A stretch of DNA of 64,000 bases, from the NCBI RefSeq assembly GCF_014211915.1, contig NZ_CP060040.1, forward strand, positions 992,001 through 1,056,000, given 5' to 3'. The notes beneath the pieces are model-generated. The model worked only from the letters and a program-made list of their open reading frames with translations, made no database searches and was not told the origin of the DNA. Position 1 is the stretch's first letter. The number at the start of each line of letters is the position of its first letter. Made by a program: the position numbers and the translations under genes. Source of the stretch: Burkholderia cenocepacia (lineage in GTDB: Bacteria; Pseudomonadota; Gammaproteobacteria; Burkholderiales; Burkholderiaceae). This document shows, in pieces, positions 37,022 to 46,491 of this stretch.

Positions 37022-38578
37022 CTACGACCGGAACGTGCGGCCGGCCGCGTGCAGCGCGGCGACGCGCGGCGACACGCGATAGCGGTCCTCGCCGTAGCTC
37101 GCCGCCAGGTTCGACAGCACGCGATGCACGCGGCCGACGCCGATCGCATCGGCCCACGCAAGCGGGCCGCACGGATAGTTCACGCCCTTCTCCATCGCGA
37201 GATCGAGATCGGCAGGCGAGCACACGCCCTGGTTGACCGTATCGGCCGCTTCGTTCGCGAGCATCGCGACGGTGCGCATCGCGACCATCCCCGGCACGTC
37301 CGCGATGCCGACCACGCGAAAGCCCGCCTGCTGGAACAGGCCGACCGCGTCCGCATACGCGGCGTCGTTGCACTGGAGCGCACGCGTCAGCGCGACGAGC
37401 CCGGCCTGCGCGTAATCGCGCGCCAGGTCGACGAGCACGAGGTCGGCCACGCCTGTTTGCGCGGCGCGCGCGGTCGCGGTGCGGCCATCGGTCAGCGCGA
37501 TCGACGCGCGGCCGGCCACGGCGAGCAGTTCGTCCGCATGCGCGCCGTTGCGCCGCGCGCCTTCGATCCGTTCGGCCAGGCGCGCGTGCAGCGCGGCGGC
37601 CGGGCCGTCCTGCGCAAACAGCGCGATCTCCGCCGGCGCGGCGCGCGGCGGCTCGAGATCGGGCGCGGGCGTCGTCGCGCCGTCCGCATACGAATAGAAG
37701 CCGCGCCCGGACTTGCGCCCGAGGAAGCCCGCGTTCACGAGCTCCTGCTGGATCAGCGACGGCGTGTAGCGCGGGTCGTTGAAGTACGCGCGGAACACCG
37801 ACTCGGTCACCGCGAAATTCACGTCGTGGCCGATCAGGTCCATCAGCTCGAACGGCCCCATCCGGAACCCGCCGGCTTCGCGCATCACCGCGTCGATCGT
37901 GGCCGGCGTGCCGCCCTGCTCGTTCAGTACACGCAGCGCCTCCGCGTAATACGGCCGTGCGACGCGGTTCACGATGAAGCCCGGCGTCGATTTCGCCATC
38001 ACCGGTTGCTTGCCCAACGCGGCGGCGGTCGCATGAAGCATCCCGGCGACCTCGGGCGCGGTCGCGAGCCCGCTGACCACCTCGACGAGCGCCATCAGCG
38101 GCGCCGGATTGAAGAAATGCAGGCCGGCGACGCGCTGCGGCACGCGCAGCCCGGCCGCGATCGACGTGATCGAGATCGACGACGTGTTGGTCGCCAGCAC
38201 GCAGGTGTCATCGACATGACGTTCGAGGGTCGCGAAGATCTCGCGCTTCACGTCGAGCCGTTCGGCCGCCGCCTCGACGATCAGCGCGGCGCCCGCGAAA
38301 TCGGCCAGCGCGCGCACCGCGCGGATTCGATTGCCCGCTGCGTCGGCCTGCGCCGGTTCGAGCCGGCCCTTCTCCGCCAGCCGCGCGAACTGGGCGCGGA
38401 TGCCGGCCAGCGCCTTGTCGCAGGCTGCTTCGTTCAGGTCGTACAGCAGCACCGCATGGCCGGCCGCCGCCGCGACCTGCGCAATGCCCGCGCCCATCGC
38501 GCCGGCGCCGATCACGCCGACGACGGCCGACGGCGCCAGCGCGCCCGAGTTCACCGAATGTGCAGAGGAAACAGCCAT
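37022..38578 (-). CDS. paaH: 3-hydroxyacyl-CoA dehydrogenase PaaH (PaaC)
   Basis: 518 residues. The NAD fold starts VGVIGAGAMGAGIAQVAA at about 20-37, followed by ATNTSSISIT, AGLHFFNPAPLMALVEVV and, at the catalytic region, ESVFRAYFNDPR after two domain halves typical of PaaH (N-terminal dehydrogenase, C-terminal 3HCDH domain duplicated at ~300-510). It oxidises 3-hydroxyadipyl-CoA in phenylacetate breakdown. First gene of the minus-strand operon, behind a palindromic operator at 38621. Confidence 0.92.
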   Translation of the reverse strand: MAVSSAHSVNSGALAPSAVVGVIGAGAMGAGIAQVAAAAGHAVLLYDLNEAACDKALAGIRAQFARLAEKGRLEPAQADAAGNRIRAVRALADFAGAALIVEAAAERLDVKREIFATLERHVDDTCVLATNTSSISITSIAAGLRVPQRVAGLHFFNPAPLMALVEVVSGLATAPEVAGMLHATAAALGKQPVMAKSTPGFIVNRVARPYYAEALRVLNEQGGTPATIDAVMREAGGFRMGPFELMDLIGHDVNFAVTESVFRAYFNDPRYTPSLIQQELVNAGFLGRKSGRGFYSYADGATTPAPDLEPPRAAPAEIALFAQDGPAAALHARLAERIEGARRNGAHADELLAVAGRASIALTDGRTATARAAQTGVADLVLVDLARDYAQAGLVALTRALQCNDAAYADAVGLFQQAGFRVVGIADVPGMVAMRTVAMLANEAADTVNQGVCSPADLDLAMEKGVNYPCGPLAWADAIGVGRVHRVLSNLAASYGEDRYRVSPRVAALHAAGRTFRS

Positions 38579-38620
38579 CGCTTGCGATCCGTCATGAAGT
38601 GGAAGTGCGAGCGATTATAA

Positions 38621-38634
38621 ACCGACCGGTCGGT
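38621..38634. promoter_or_regulatory. TetR (PaaR)-type operator before paaH
   Basis: ACCGACCGGTCGGT is a perfect 14-bp palindrome. On the minus strand it lies immediately upstream of TATAAT, so a bound repressor would block the promoter. It resembles palindromic sites of TetR-family PaaR repressors of phenylacetate genes in Burkholderia. The paaR gene is not in the window. Confidence 0.72.
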
Positions 38635-39118
38635 AGATTTATGTCAGGGCGAGCCCGAATGTGTCGTGCGAGAGACCGTTACGGAAACTGCAAAGACAAA
38701 AAATTGAAAGAGCGGGGCACTTTTTGTAAACCGAAAGGTCAACGTAAGCGTTCGAATATGAGATAGTGACCCCGAACGCCTGATAAAATTCGACAAATTG
38801 CCGGATTCCAGGGGAAACGCGTGTCGCGCCGTCACCGCTGTCCATCGCTCCCTTTCGGGGTCGAATCAGGCTTCCGGCCCGCGCGTTGCCACGTGTGCTC
38901 GTCCCGCCGTCCGCGGGCAGCCGCATCGAACCGTTTCATCCCGCGACGGGCTTCGGCCCGCCCGCGCCCCTCGCCGCCTCGCGGCAGCGAACCCAGGGCA
39001 GCACCGTTGCGTGTCGCCCCCTTCGGTTTCATCGTCCTCGTTCGGCGGATAGTACGGCCGGGCTTCGTCAACCCGTGACGGCGCGTCGCGCGTCGCCACT
39101 CGCATCAGGAAACCCTCC
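38635..39118 (+). other. Long region upstream of chaA
   Basis: No gene is supported. 38640-38800 is AT-richer than its surroundings and contains TAAAAT at 38784-38789, a possible -10 box for chaA. If so the chaA leader is about 330 bases; it holds several short GC hairpins (for example GGGC-TTCG-GCCC near 38947) but no T-run and no riboswitch I recognise. Confidence 0.35.
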
Positions 39119-40207
39119 ATGCCGCTCTCGTCCAACCAGCTCCCGCGCTGGACCCTCTGGGCCCCGCTTGCCGCCTGGCTGGTACTCGCGCTGTCGCGCG
39201 TCGTGCCGGCCGAAGGCCTCGTCATCGCGGTATTCGCCGCCGCGCTCGCCGGCGCCGTGTTTGCCGCCGTCCACCATGCGGAAGTCGTCGCGCACCGTGT
39301 CGGCGAACCGTTCGGCACGCTCGTGCTCGCGGTCGCCGTGACCGTCATCGAAGTCGCGCTGATCGTATCGGTGATGCTCGGCGCAGGCCCGGAAAAATCG
39401 GGCCTCGCCCGCGACACCGTCTACGCCGCCGTGATGATCATCTGCAACGGCATCGTCGGCATCTGCCTGCTGGTCGGCGCATGGAAGCACGGCGAACAGG
39501 ACTTCCAGGGGCGCGGCGCGAGCAAGGCGCTCGCGGTGCTCGCGTCGCTGTCGGTGCTGTCGCTCGTGATGCCGAACTACCTGAGCGCCGCCCCGGGCCC
39601 GTTCTTCTCGAAATCGCAGCTCGCGTTCGCCGGCGTCGCATCGCTCGTGCTGTATGGCGCATTCGTGTTCGTGCAGACCGTGCGCCACCGCGACTACTTC
39701 CTCGCCGCGCACGACAGCGCCAACGAAGCGGTGCACGCGGCAGCGCCGAGCAACCGCACCGCGATCACCAGCATGGTGCTGCTGTTCGCGAGCCTGGTCG
39801 CGGTCGTGCTGCTCGCGAAGCTGCTGTCGCCGGCCGTCGAGCATGCGGTGCTGAAGCTCGGCGCGCCCGAAGCCGCGGTCGGTATCGTGATCGCCGCGCT
39901 CGTGCTGCTGCCGGAAGGGCTCGCGGCCGTCACCGCCGCGCGCGCGAACCGCCTGCAGACCAGCATGAACCTCGCGCTCGGTTCGGCGCTCGCGAGCATC
40001 GGGCTCACGATCCCGACTGTCGCGGCCGTGTTCATCTGGGTCGGCCAGCCGCTCACGCTCGGGATCGGCGCAATGGAGACGGTCCTGCTCGCGCTCACGC
40101 TGCTGGTCAGCACGCTCACGCTGAGCCAGGGGCGCACGACGGTGCTGCACGGCGTCGTGCACGTCGCGCTGTTCGCCGCCTATCTGTTCCTGTCGTTCAC
40201 CCACTGA
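39119..40207 (+). CDS. chaA: ChaA-type calcium/cation:proton antiporter
   Basis: 362 residues with about eleven membrane segments, of the CaCA (Ca2+:cation antiporter) superfamily. The two inverted repeats carry the acidic motifs GEPFGTLVLAVAVTVIEVALI and LLPEGLAAVTAARANRLQ, the hallmark of ChaA/CAX proteins. It exports Ca2+ and possibly Na+/K+ at alkaline pH. Single gene with a long 5' region; converges with the amidohydrolase gene. Confidence 0.9.
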   Translation: MPLSSNQLPRWTLWAPLAAWLVLALSRVVPAEGLVIAVFAAALAGAVFAAVHHAEVVAHRVGEPFGTLVLAVAVTVIEVALIVSVMLGAGPEKSGLARDTVYAAVMIICNGIVGICLLVGAWKHGEQDFQGRGASKALAVLASLSVLSLVMPNYLSAAPGPFFSKSQLAFAGVASLVLYGAFVFVQTVRHRDYFLAAHDSANEAVHAAAPSNRTAITSMVLLFASLVAVVLLAKLLSPAVEHAVLKLGAPEAAVGIVIAALVLLPEGLAAVTAARANRLQTSMNLALGSALASIGLTIPTVAAVFIWVGQPLTLGIGAMETVLLALTLLVSTLTLSQGRTTVLHGVVHVALFAAYLFLSFTH

Positions 40208-40215
40208 CGTCCCGC

Positions 40216-40256
40216 TGCGCGCGGCCCGACGGATGCTCTCCGCCGGGCCGCGCGCA
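40216..40256. terminator. Perfect 13-bp hairpin between convergent genes
   Basis: TGCGCGCGGCCCG (40216-40228) and CGGGCCGCGCGCA (40244-40256) are a perfect inverted repeat with a 15-base loop, in the 90-bp gap between chaA and the converging amidohydrolase gene. No T-run; a bidirectional stop or mRNA-end stabiliser is likely. Confidence 0.55.
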
Positions 40257-40297
40257 CGTCTTCAAGTCGCCTCCCTCTACCTCGCTTCACGCCACCG

Positions 40298-41179
40298 CTA
40301 CCGGACGGGGGCGATGGCGCATGACGCGGCGGTTTCGCGCTGCGTGTCCGCGGGAAATCCATAAAGCGCAGCCGCGTTGTCGACCAGGATCGCGCGGGCA
40401 ATCGCGTCGTCGGCCGCGCAATCGTGCAACCAGCCGAGCAGACGTGCATCGTCGGGCGGCGGCGACGCGTTCGGATGCGGCCAGTTGCTGCCCCACACGC
40501 AGCGCGCCGAATGGCCGCGCGCGAGCACGGCGGCAAGCCGCCCGACATCGTCGTAGCCCGGTGCGCCGGATCGCGACGTCTCGTACGGCGCGGACAGCTT
40601 CACCCATGCGTGACCGCGATCGAGCAGGCGTCGCAGCGCCAGGAAGGACGGCGCATCCGGCGCGACGGGCGTCAGGAACTTGCCCGTGTGATCGATGACG
40701 ATACGCGCCGGTAGCCGCGACAGTGTCGCCTCGATCTCGCCCAGCGTGCGGCCATCGAACTGCAGGTCGATATGCCAGCCGAGCGGCGCGATCCGCGCGG
40801 CCATCTGCTCCAGATCGCGCCATTGCGCGGTGCCGCCCGCCAGCATCATGAAGCGCACGCCGCGCATGCCGGCGGCATGCAGACGTTCCAGCTCGGCCTC
40901 CGGCACGTCGACCGGTACCGTCGCGACGCCGCGCGCCTGCGGGCCCAGTGCGGCCAAGGCGTCGAGCGTGCACCGATTGTCGAAGCCATAGCCGGTCGGC
41001 TGCACGACGACCACACGCGTGAGGCCGAGCGCCTGCTGCATGCGCCGATAGGCAGCCACCGGCGCATGGGGCGGTCGAAACGTCGCCGTTGGCGCGAGCG
41101 GATACGCATCGTCGTAGATGTGGATATGGCAATCGCACGCGTTGGCGAACCGCGTGCCGCCCGCCTCGTCGCGCGTCAT
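40298..41179 (-). CDS. Amidohydrolase-family (2-pyrone-4,6-dicarboxylate hydrolase-like) enzyme
   Basis: 293 residues. The metal-binding start CDCHIHIYDD, the middle strand VIDHTGKF, and CVWGSNWPHPN near the end are typical of the PMDC/lactonase branch of amidohydrolases. Its start overlaps the stop of the 2-hydroxyacid dehydrogenase gene by four bases, so the products probably act in one pathway: TRAP uptake, dehydrogenation to a keto acid or lactone, then hydrolysis. Substrate unknown. Confidence 0.85.
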   Translation of the reverse strand: MTRDEAGGTRFANACDCHIHIYDDAYPLAPTATFRPPHAPVAAYRRMQQALGLTRVVVVQPTGYGFDNRCTLDALAALGPQARGVATVPVDVPEAELERLHAAGMRGVRFMMLAGGTAQWRDLEQMAARIAPLGWHIDLQFDGRTLGEIEATLSRLPARIVIDHTGKFLTPVAPDAPSFLALRRLLDRGHAWVKLSAPYETSRSGAPGYDDVGRLAAVLARGHSARCVWGSNWPHPNASPPPDDARLLGWLHDCAADDAIARAILVDNAAALYGFPADTQRETAASCAIAPVR

Positions 41180-42198
41180 CGCCCGCCCGGTGCGACGGAC
41201 GCATGCGATGCGCGCCAGCGCGCGAGCCGCGTCGCCTGCGCGGCGTTGACCGCGCCGGTCGGCACGCGTCCGTCGAGCAGCGCGGCGAGCTGGTCGACCG
41301 TCTCCAGCGCCTGATGCTCGATCGCCGGCAGCGTCAGGCCGCCGATGTGCGGGGTCGCGATGACGCGCGAATGCGCGGCCAGCGCGGGGGTGGGCATCTG
41401 GTCCGCCGCGCGGCCGACATCGAGCGCGCAACCGGCCAGCCGGCCGCTGGCGAGCGCGTCGGCCAGCGCCTGTTCGTCGACGAGTTCGCCGCGCGACGCA
41501 TTGATGAAGCACGCGCCCGGCTTCATCGCGGCGAATGCCGCCGCATCGATCAGGTTCGCGGTGGCCGGCGTGGCGGGCGCAAGGCAGACGACGAAATCCG
41601 CGTCGCGCAGCAGCGTGGCGAAGTCGACCTGTTCGAGCGGAGGCGCGTCGACCCGCACGTATGGATCGCAGACGAGCACGCGCATGCCGAGCGCCGTCGC
41701 GACCGGGGCGAGATGGCGCGCGATCTGCCCGTAGCCGATCAGGCCGAGCGTGCTGCCGCGCAATTCTCGCCCCATCCGGGGCACCGGCGGCGCGCCGCGG
41801 TGGTACGCGTCCGCGTAGCCGCCGATCCCGCGCGCAAGCTCGATCATCGCGCCGACGACCCACTCGGCGACAGCCGGGCCGAAGCCGGGGCTCGCCTGCG
41901 TGACCAGCACGCCGAACGCACTCGCCGCGGCGACGTCGACCGTCCGGATGTCGACCGCGCAACGCAGGAACGCGGCGAGGGCCGGCAGCCCCGCGAACAG
42001 CGCGCGAGGCGCCGGCGTCTGCCGGTACGCGATGATCGCGTCGCACCCCTGCGCGGCGGCAATCAGTTCGTCCGTGCCGAGTTCACGATCGTGCGGATTG
42101 CAGGTGACGTCCGCGATCGCGCGCAGCGCGCGCAACGCGCTGGCGCCGTAGTAGTGGTCGATCATCCCGGTCGGATGCGTGACGTAGACGCGCGTCAT
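41176..42198 (-). CDS. D-isomer-specific 2-hydroxyacid dehydrogenase
   Basis: 340 residues. NAD-binding GLIGYGQIARHLAPVA is near residue 150; catalytic residues are in FINASRGELVDEQAL (Arg) and ATPHIGGLT (His). Overlaps the LacI gene (upstream) and the amidohydrolase gene (downstream) by four bases each (ATGA), so the three are translationally coupled. The ATG at 42198 is preferred over a long non-conserved N-terminal extension. Confidence 0.9.
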   Translation of the reverse strand: MTRVYVTHPTGMIDHYYGASALRALRAIADVTCNPHDRELGTDELIAAAQGCDAIIAYRQTPAPRALFAGLPALAAFLRCAVDIRTVDVAAASAFGVLVTQASPGFGPAVAEWVVGAMIELARGIGGYADAYHRGAPPVPRMGRELRGSTLGLIGYGQIARHLAPVATALGMRVLVCDPYVRVDAPPLEQVDFATLLRDADFVVCLAPATPATANLIDAAAFAAMKPGACFINASRGELVDEQALADALASGRLAGCALDVGRAADQMPTPALAAHSRVIATPHIGGLTLPAIEHQALETVDQLAALLDGRVPTGAVNAAQATRLARWRASHASVAPGGR

Positions 42199-43280
42199 GC
42201 GTGATCTCCCCGCGTGCCGGCCGCCTGCGTCGGCGGCGGCGCCACCGACGCGCGCTCCACGAGCGTCACGTCCGCGAACACGCATTGCCCGGATGCGGAC
42301 GGCGCGTCGCCCTCCTGCCGCATCACGCGCCGCACCATCTCGCCGGCCATTTCGGTGACGGGCAGTTGCACCGTGGTGAGCGCCGGCCACGAGATCGCCG
42401 ACAGGAAATGACCGTCCATCCCGATGACGGAGACATCGTCCGGCACCCGCAAGCCGCCGTCGCGCAGCCCGGCCATCAGGCCGAGCGCGAACAGGTCGTT
42501 GACCGCGACGATGCCGGTCGGCCGCGCCGGATCGGCCGCGAGCTCGACGCCGAGCGCACGCCCGACGTCGACGATCACCGAGTCGCCGTATTCGTTCGCG
42601 GGGCCGCCGTCGAGCACGCGCGCCTGGGTGGCGCCGCCCGCCTCGCTCGCCACGGCGAGAAAGCCGCGGATCTTGTCGCTGCGGCTCACGGTGACGCCGG
42701 CCACCGTCGCGAACGCGAGCCGCGTATGGCCCGCTTCGACGAGCCGGCGCGTCGCGAGCCGCGCGGCCGCCTCGTTGTCGGCCGTCACGTGATCGACCTT
42801 AGATTGCTCGCCGGGTGTCGCGCGACGGTCGTAGCTGACGACCGTCATCCCGCGCTCGGCCGCACGCTCGAGGTGGCTTTCGTCGGCGAGCGACGAGATC
42901 ACGATCACGCGTCGCACGCCGTGCGCGTAGAGATCGTCGAAGAACGACGCCTCCTTGCGCGCATCGCGGTACGTATTGCCGATCAGCACGCGATGGCCGT
43001 ACCGTTCCTGCGCGCAGGCCTCGATCTCGCGTGCGATGTAGCCGTACATCGGGTTCGCCATCGACGGCACCAGCAGCCCGACGAGCGGCGTCTGCCCCGT
43101 CTTGAGCTGGCGCGCGAGCGTGCTCGGCCGGTACTGCAGCGCGTCCATCGCCGCCTTCACGCGTTCGAGCGTTTCCGGCTTCATCTGGTCGGTGCGTCCG
43201 TTGAGCACGTTCGAAACCGTGCTGACCGAAACGGCCGCATGACGGGCCACGTCCTGAATCGTACTCATGTCGTCTTGCAT
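42195..43280 (-). CDS. LacI-family transcriptional regulator
   Basis: 361 residues. Helix-turn-helix IQDVARHAAVSVSTVSNVLNG opens the protein; a periplasmic-binding-protein-like sensor domain follows (VGLLVPSMANPMYGYIAREIE, then GIVAVNDLFALGLMAGLRD, then SVIGMDGHFLSAISWPALTTV). Start 43280 or 43268. Nine bases after the TRAP permease gene and within the same operon; its likely operator is the palindrome at 46261-46272 before the first gene. Confidence 0.92.
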   Translation of the reverse strand: MQDDMSTIQDVARHAAVSVSTVSNVLNGRTDQMKPETLERVKAAMDALQYRPSTLARQLKTGQTPLVGLLVPSMANPMYGYIAREIEACAQERYGHRVLIGNTYRDARKEASFFDDLYAHGVRRVIVISSLADESHLERAAERGMTVVSYDRRATPGEQSKVDHVTADNEAAARLATRRLVEAGHTRLAFATVAGVTVSRSDKIRGFLAVASEAGGATQARVLDGGPANEYGDSVIVDVGRALGVELAADPARPTGIVAVNDLFALGLMAGLRDGGLRVPDDVSVIGMDGHFLSAISWPALTTVQLPVTEMAGEMVRRVMRQEGDAPSASGQCVFADVTLVERASVAPPPTQAAGTRGDHA

Positions 43281-43288
43281 GGAACGGG

Positions 43289-45175
43289 CTACAGGCCGAA
43301 ATGGGCCGGCAGCCACAACGAAAACGCCGGTGCGAAGATCAGCGCCACGAGAGCAGCGAACAGCACCAGCAGGTATTTCACCATCGGCCGGGCTACGCGC
43401 CCAACCTCGGTGCCCGTGATCGCGCACGTCGTGAACAGCCCGAGCCCGACCGGCGGCGCGAACAACCCGAACCCCATCGCCACCACCACGACCGTGCCGA
43501 AATGCAGCGGATTGATACCGAGCTGCAGTGCGATCGGCGCGAGCAGCGGCCCGAAGATGATCAGCGCGGGCGCGCCTTCGAGCACGGCGCCGAACACGAT
43601 CATCAGCAGCGCCGACAGCAGCAGGAACATCGTCGCGCCGTATTGATGGGCAAACGCCGTCATTGTGCCCGAGACGAGGGCCGGAATCTGCTCGATCGAC
43701 AGCGCGAACGACACGCTCGACGCCGCCGCGACGATGAACAGGATACCGCTCGCCATCGATGCGGCGCGCACGAACACGCGGCCGACCGAGCGCCACGTCA
43801 GTTCGCGAAACGCGAGCCAGCCCACGACGAGCGCGTAGACCACCGCGAACGCCGACACTTCGGTCGACGTCGCGATCCCAGACGTCACGCCCTTGCCGAT
43901 CATCGCGACCATGACCAGCGCGACGAGCGCGCCGCCCGCGAGCGGCAGCCACGCGCGACGCTCGCCGAACACCTCGGCCACGTCGATCTTGCGCCCCGTG
44001 ATCACCGTCACGACCGCGAGCGACGCGGCCAGCACGGCCGCCGGCACGATCCCCGCGACGAACAGCCCGGCGATCGAGATGTTCGCGACGAAGCCCATGA
44101 TGATCATGTTCACGCACGGCGGAATCGTCTCGGCCATCACCGCGCTGCACGCGAGCAGCGCGGCGGTTTCGTTCGGGTCCTGCCGCGCGCGGCGCACCGC
44201 CGGCATCACGACGCCGCCCACCGCCGCGATATCGGCCAGCTTCGAGCCCGACACGCCGGAAAAGCACGCCGTCGCGAAGATCACGATCAGGCCGAGCCCG
44301 CCCCGCACGCGCCCGAAGATCCGCAGCAGCAACTCGACGAGCCGCGCGGACATCCCGTTGGTCTCCATCAGCAGCCCCGCCAGCACGAAGAACGGCACCG
44401 CGAGCAGCACGAAGTGGTCGGCCCCGGCCATCACCTGTTGCGAGTAGACGAGCAGCGGCAGCGTCGGATCGGCGAGGAAATACAGCAGCGCAGAAAACGC
44501 CAGCACGAACCCGATCGGCACGCCGAGCACCAGCCCGCCGACGAAGCCCGCGACCAGCAGCGTGCCGGGCGCGACCGCATGCGCGGGCCACAGCGCGTTC
44601 CAGCCGTACACGGCGCCCGCGAGCGCCGCGCAGCACACGAACGTGCCGATCACCCGGCGGCGCGGCGCGTTCAGCGCATTGGCGAGCGCGAATACGGTCA
44701 TGAACAGCGCGCCGAACATCATCGGATACCCGTTGATCCAGCCCGGCAGGCCGCCCGTCGTCAGCTGGTCGTACGAATCCGTGAGCAACTGGCACGACGA
44801 CACCAGCAGGTTCAGCGCGACGGCCGCCACGATCCAGTGGCCGACCTGGATCAGCGCGCCCTGCCAGCGTGCCGGCAGCCGGCCGCGGAACACGTCGATG
44901 CCGACATGCTGGCTGCGCCCCAGCACCGTCGCCGCGCCGAAGAACACCAGCACGATCATCAGCGCGCTCGCCACTTCCTCGGCCCAGTCGACCGGGTCGT
45001 GCAGGAAATAGCGGAACACGACCGACACGAACACGACCAGCACGTCGACGGCGAGCACCGCGGCCGACAGATACTCGAGCCAGCGCAGCATCGCATCCAG
45101 CACGCGGGCGACGCGATGCGCCGGCTGGCCGGCAGCGGGAGCCGGCGCGGCGCCCGACACGGAGTGCATGTCCAT
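43289..45175 (-). CDS. TRAP transporter fused DctQM permease
   Basis: 628 residues. Residues ~25-190 are the four-segment DctQ small subunit (RVLDAMLRWLEYLSAAVLAV, DPVDWAEEVASALMIVLVFFGAA), and ~195-625 the twelve-segment DctM large subunit (LLVAGFVGGLVLGVPIGFVLAFSALLYFL; IPPCVNMIIMGFVANISIAGL; FGLFAPPVGLGLFTT). Fusion of Q and M is common. Works with the adjacent DctP protein to take up an organic acid driven by a Na+ gradient. Starts 3 bp after dctP. Confidence 0.92.
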   Translation of the reverse strand: MDMHSVSGAAPAPAAGQPAHRVARVLDAMLRWLEYLSAAVLAVDVLVVFVSVVFRYFLHDPVDWAEEVASALMIVLVFFGAATVLGRSQHVGIDVFRGRLPARWQGALIQVGHWIVAAVALNLLVSSCQLLTDSYDQLTTGGLPGWINGYPMMFGALFMTVFALANALNAPRRRVIGTFVCCAALAGAVYGWNALWPAHAVAPGTLLVAGFVGGLVLGVPIGFVLAFSALLYFLADPTLPLLVYSQQVMAGADHFVLLAVPFFVLAGLLMETNGMSARLVELLLRIFGRVRGGLGLIVIFATACFSGVSGSKLADIAAVGGVVMPAVRRARQDPNETAALLACSAVMAETIPPCVNMIIMGFVANISIAGLFVAGIVPAAVLAASLAVVTVITGRKIDVAEVFGERRAWLPLAGGALVALVMVAMIGKGVTSGIATSTEVSAFAVVYALVVGWLAFRELTWRSVGRVFVRAASMASGILFIVAAASSVSFALSIEQIPALVSGTMTAFAHQYGATMFLLLSALLMIVFGAVLEGAPALIIFGPLLAPIALQLGINPLHFGTVVVVAMGFGLFAPPVGLGLFTTCAITGTEVGRVARPMVKYLLVLFAALVALIFAPAFSLWLPAHFGL

Positions 45176-45178
45176 CGC

Positions 45179-46210
45179 TCACCCCCGCGCGGCGGCAATC
45201 GCCGGAAACAGCGGCGCGGTAGCCGGATACTGCTTCGCGAACGCCGCATACAGGCGGTCTTGCATCGTCTGCCGCAGCGCCGCGCGCTCGCCATCGGCCA
45301 GCGGGTAAAACGCCATGCCGCGCTGCTTCAGCGCCTGCTCCGCCTGCGCGGCCTTCTGCGCGGCAATCGCGCGCTGCTGCACGGTCGCGTCGGCCACCGC
45401 GCGGTCGAAGGCGGGCCGCAGATTGGCCGGAATCCGGTCGAGCGCACGCCGCCCCATCACGACGGTCATCGCCGCGAACACGTGGCGCGATTGCCAGCAC
45501 GACTTCACGATCTCGTCGAAGCGGCTCGCGAGCACCGTGGCGGGATCGTGTTCGAGACCGTCGACGACGCCCGTCTGCACGGCCATGTACAGCTCGCCGA
45601 ACGGAATCGGCGTCGGCACCGCGCCCATCGCCTTGAAAGTGTCCATGAACGCGGGCGTCGGTAGCACGCGCAGCTTCGTCCCCTTCAGGCCGGACAGCGC
45701 CGTCACCGGCTGCTTCGTGAACACGCAGCGCCCGCCGAAATGCGAGCCCCAGGTCAGCACCGAGCATCCCGCGCGCTTTTGCAGCAGCGCGTTCAGGCTC
45801 GTGCCGACCGGGCCGTCGAGCGCCTTCGCGACGTGCGCGTAGCTGTCGAACAGGTAGCCGAGATCGAGCATCCCGAGCTCCGGCGCGACCGTGGCCCAGA
45901 TCGACGAGCCCGCGATCATCATGTCGATCGCGCCGATCTTGACCTGCTGCACGACATCGCTCTCCTTGCCGAGCTGGCTGTTCGGAAAATAGTCGACCCG
46001 GATCGCGTCGCCCACGCTCGCCTTCAGGTTCGCGGCGAGACGCTCATACCACACGTAGTGCGCGGCGTTCTGGTCGGCCGGCATCGACGACGAGCAGCGC
46101 AGCGTGACGACCGGCTGCTGCGCGCGCACGCTTTCCGGCAAGCCGCCCGCGGCCGCGAGCGTGGCGGCGGACACCGTCTGCAGAAAGCGCCGCCGGGTGT
46201 AGGTATTCAT
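45179..46210 (-). CDS. TRAP transporter substrate-binding protein (DctP)
   Basis: 343 residues. Signal MNTYTRRRFLQTVSAATLAAA carries a twin-arginine motif (RRRFLQ), so export is probably by the Tat system. The DctP fold is shown by NSQLGKESDVVQQVKIGAIDMMIAG and the ligand-arginine region GLKGTKLRVLPTPAFMDTFKAMGAVPTPI. First gene of the TRAP-lacI-dehydrogenase-amidohydrolase operon, with a LacI-type operator 50 bp upstream. Confidence 0.9.
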   Translation of the reverse strand: MNTYTRRRFLQTVSAATLAAAGGLPESVRAQQPVVTLRCSSSMPADQNAAHYVWYERLAANLKASVGDAIRVDYFPNSQLGKESDVVQQVKIGAIDMMIAGSSIWATVAPELGMLDLGYLFDSYAHVAKALDGPVGTSLNALLQKRAGCSVLTWGSHFGGRCVFTKQPVTALSGLKGTKLRVLPTPAFMDTFKAMGAVPTPIPFGELYMAVQTGVVDGLEHDPATVLASRFDEIVKSCWQSRHVFAAMTVVMGRRALDRIPANLRPAFDRAVADATVQQRAIAAQKAAQAEQALKQRGMAFYPLADGERAALRQTMQDRLYAAFAKQYPATAPLFPAIAAARG

Positions 46211-46246
46211 GAGTCGTCTCCCGTGCGAGTGCGTCTCGCGACGCGA

Positions 46247-46273
46247 CTGTATCGATTTAGTGTATCGATACAG
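46247..46273. promoter_or_regulatory. LacI-type operator before the TRAP operon
   Basis: CTGTATCGAT (46247-46256) and ATCGATACAG (46264-46273) form a perfect 10-bp inverted repeat with a 7-base spacer; the right half also contains the 12-bp palindrome TGTATCGATACA (46261-46272), with the central CG step usual in LacI-family sites. It sits 37-63 bp upstream of the dctP start codon. The remaining gap (46274-46491) has no gene. Confidence 0.75.
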
Positions 46274-46491
46274 TAATACGACGACCGATGAGAGAAAAAT
46301 GGGGGTTTCCCCGTGTTCGCGATGGAAAGTCTGAAGGGTATGCGGTTCGTTTCAGGCGAAATTCGTATGAAAAATCGCCGTTTTTCTACGTATTCCCGAG
46401 GCGTCGAAAAGAATTCGAGTCGTGTTTTCGATCATCGGACGACCGACTTTTCGCGGTACGCGGCAGCCCGCTCGTGCAGGCAAGCGCGTCG

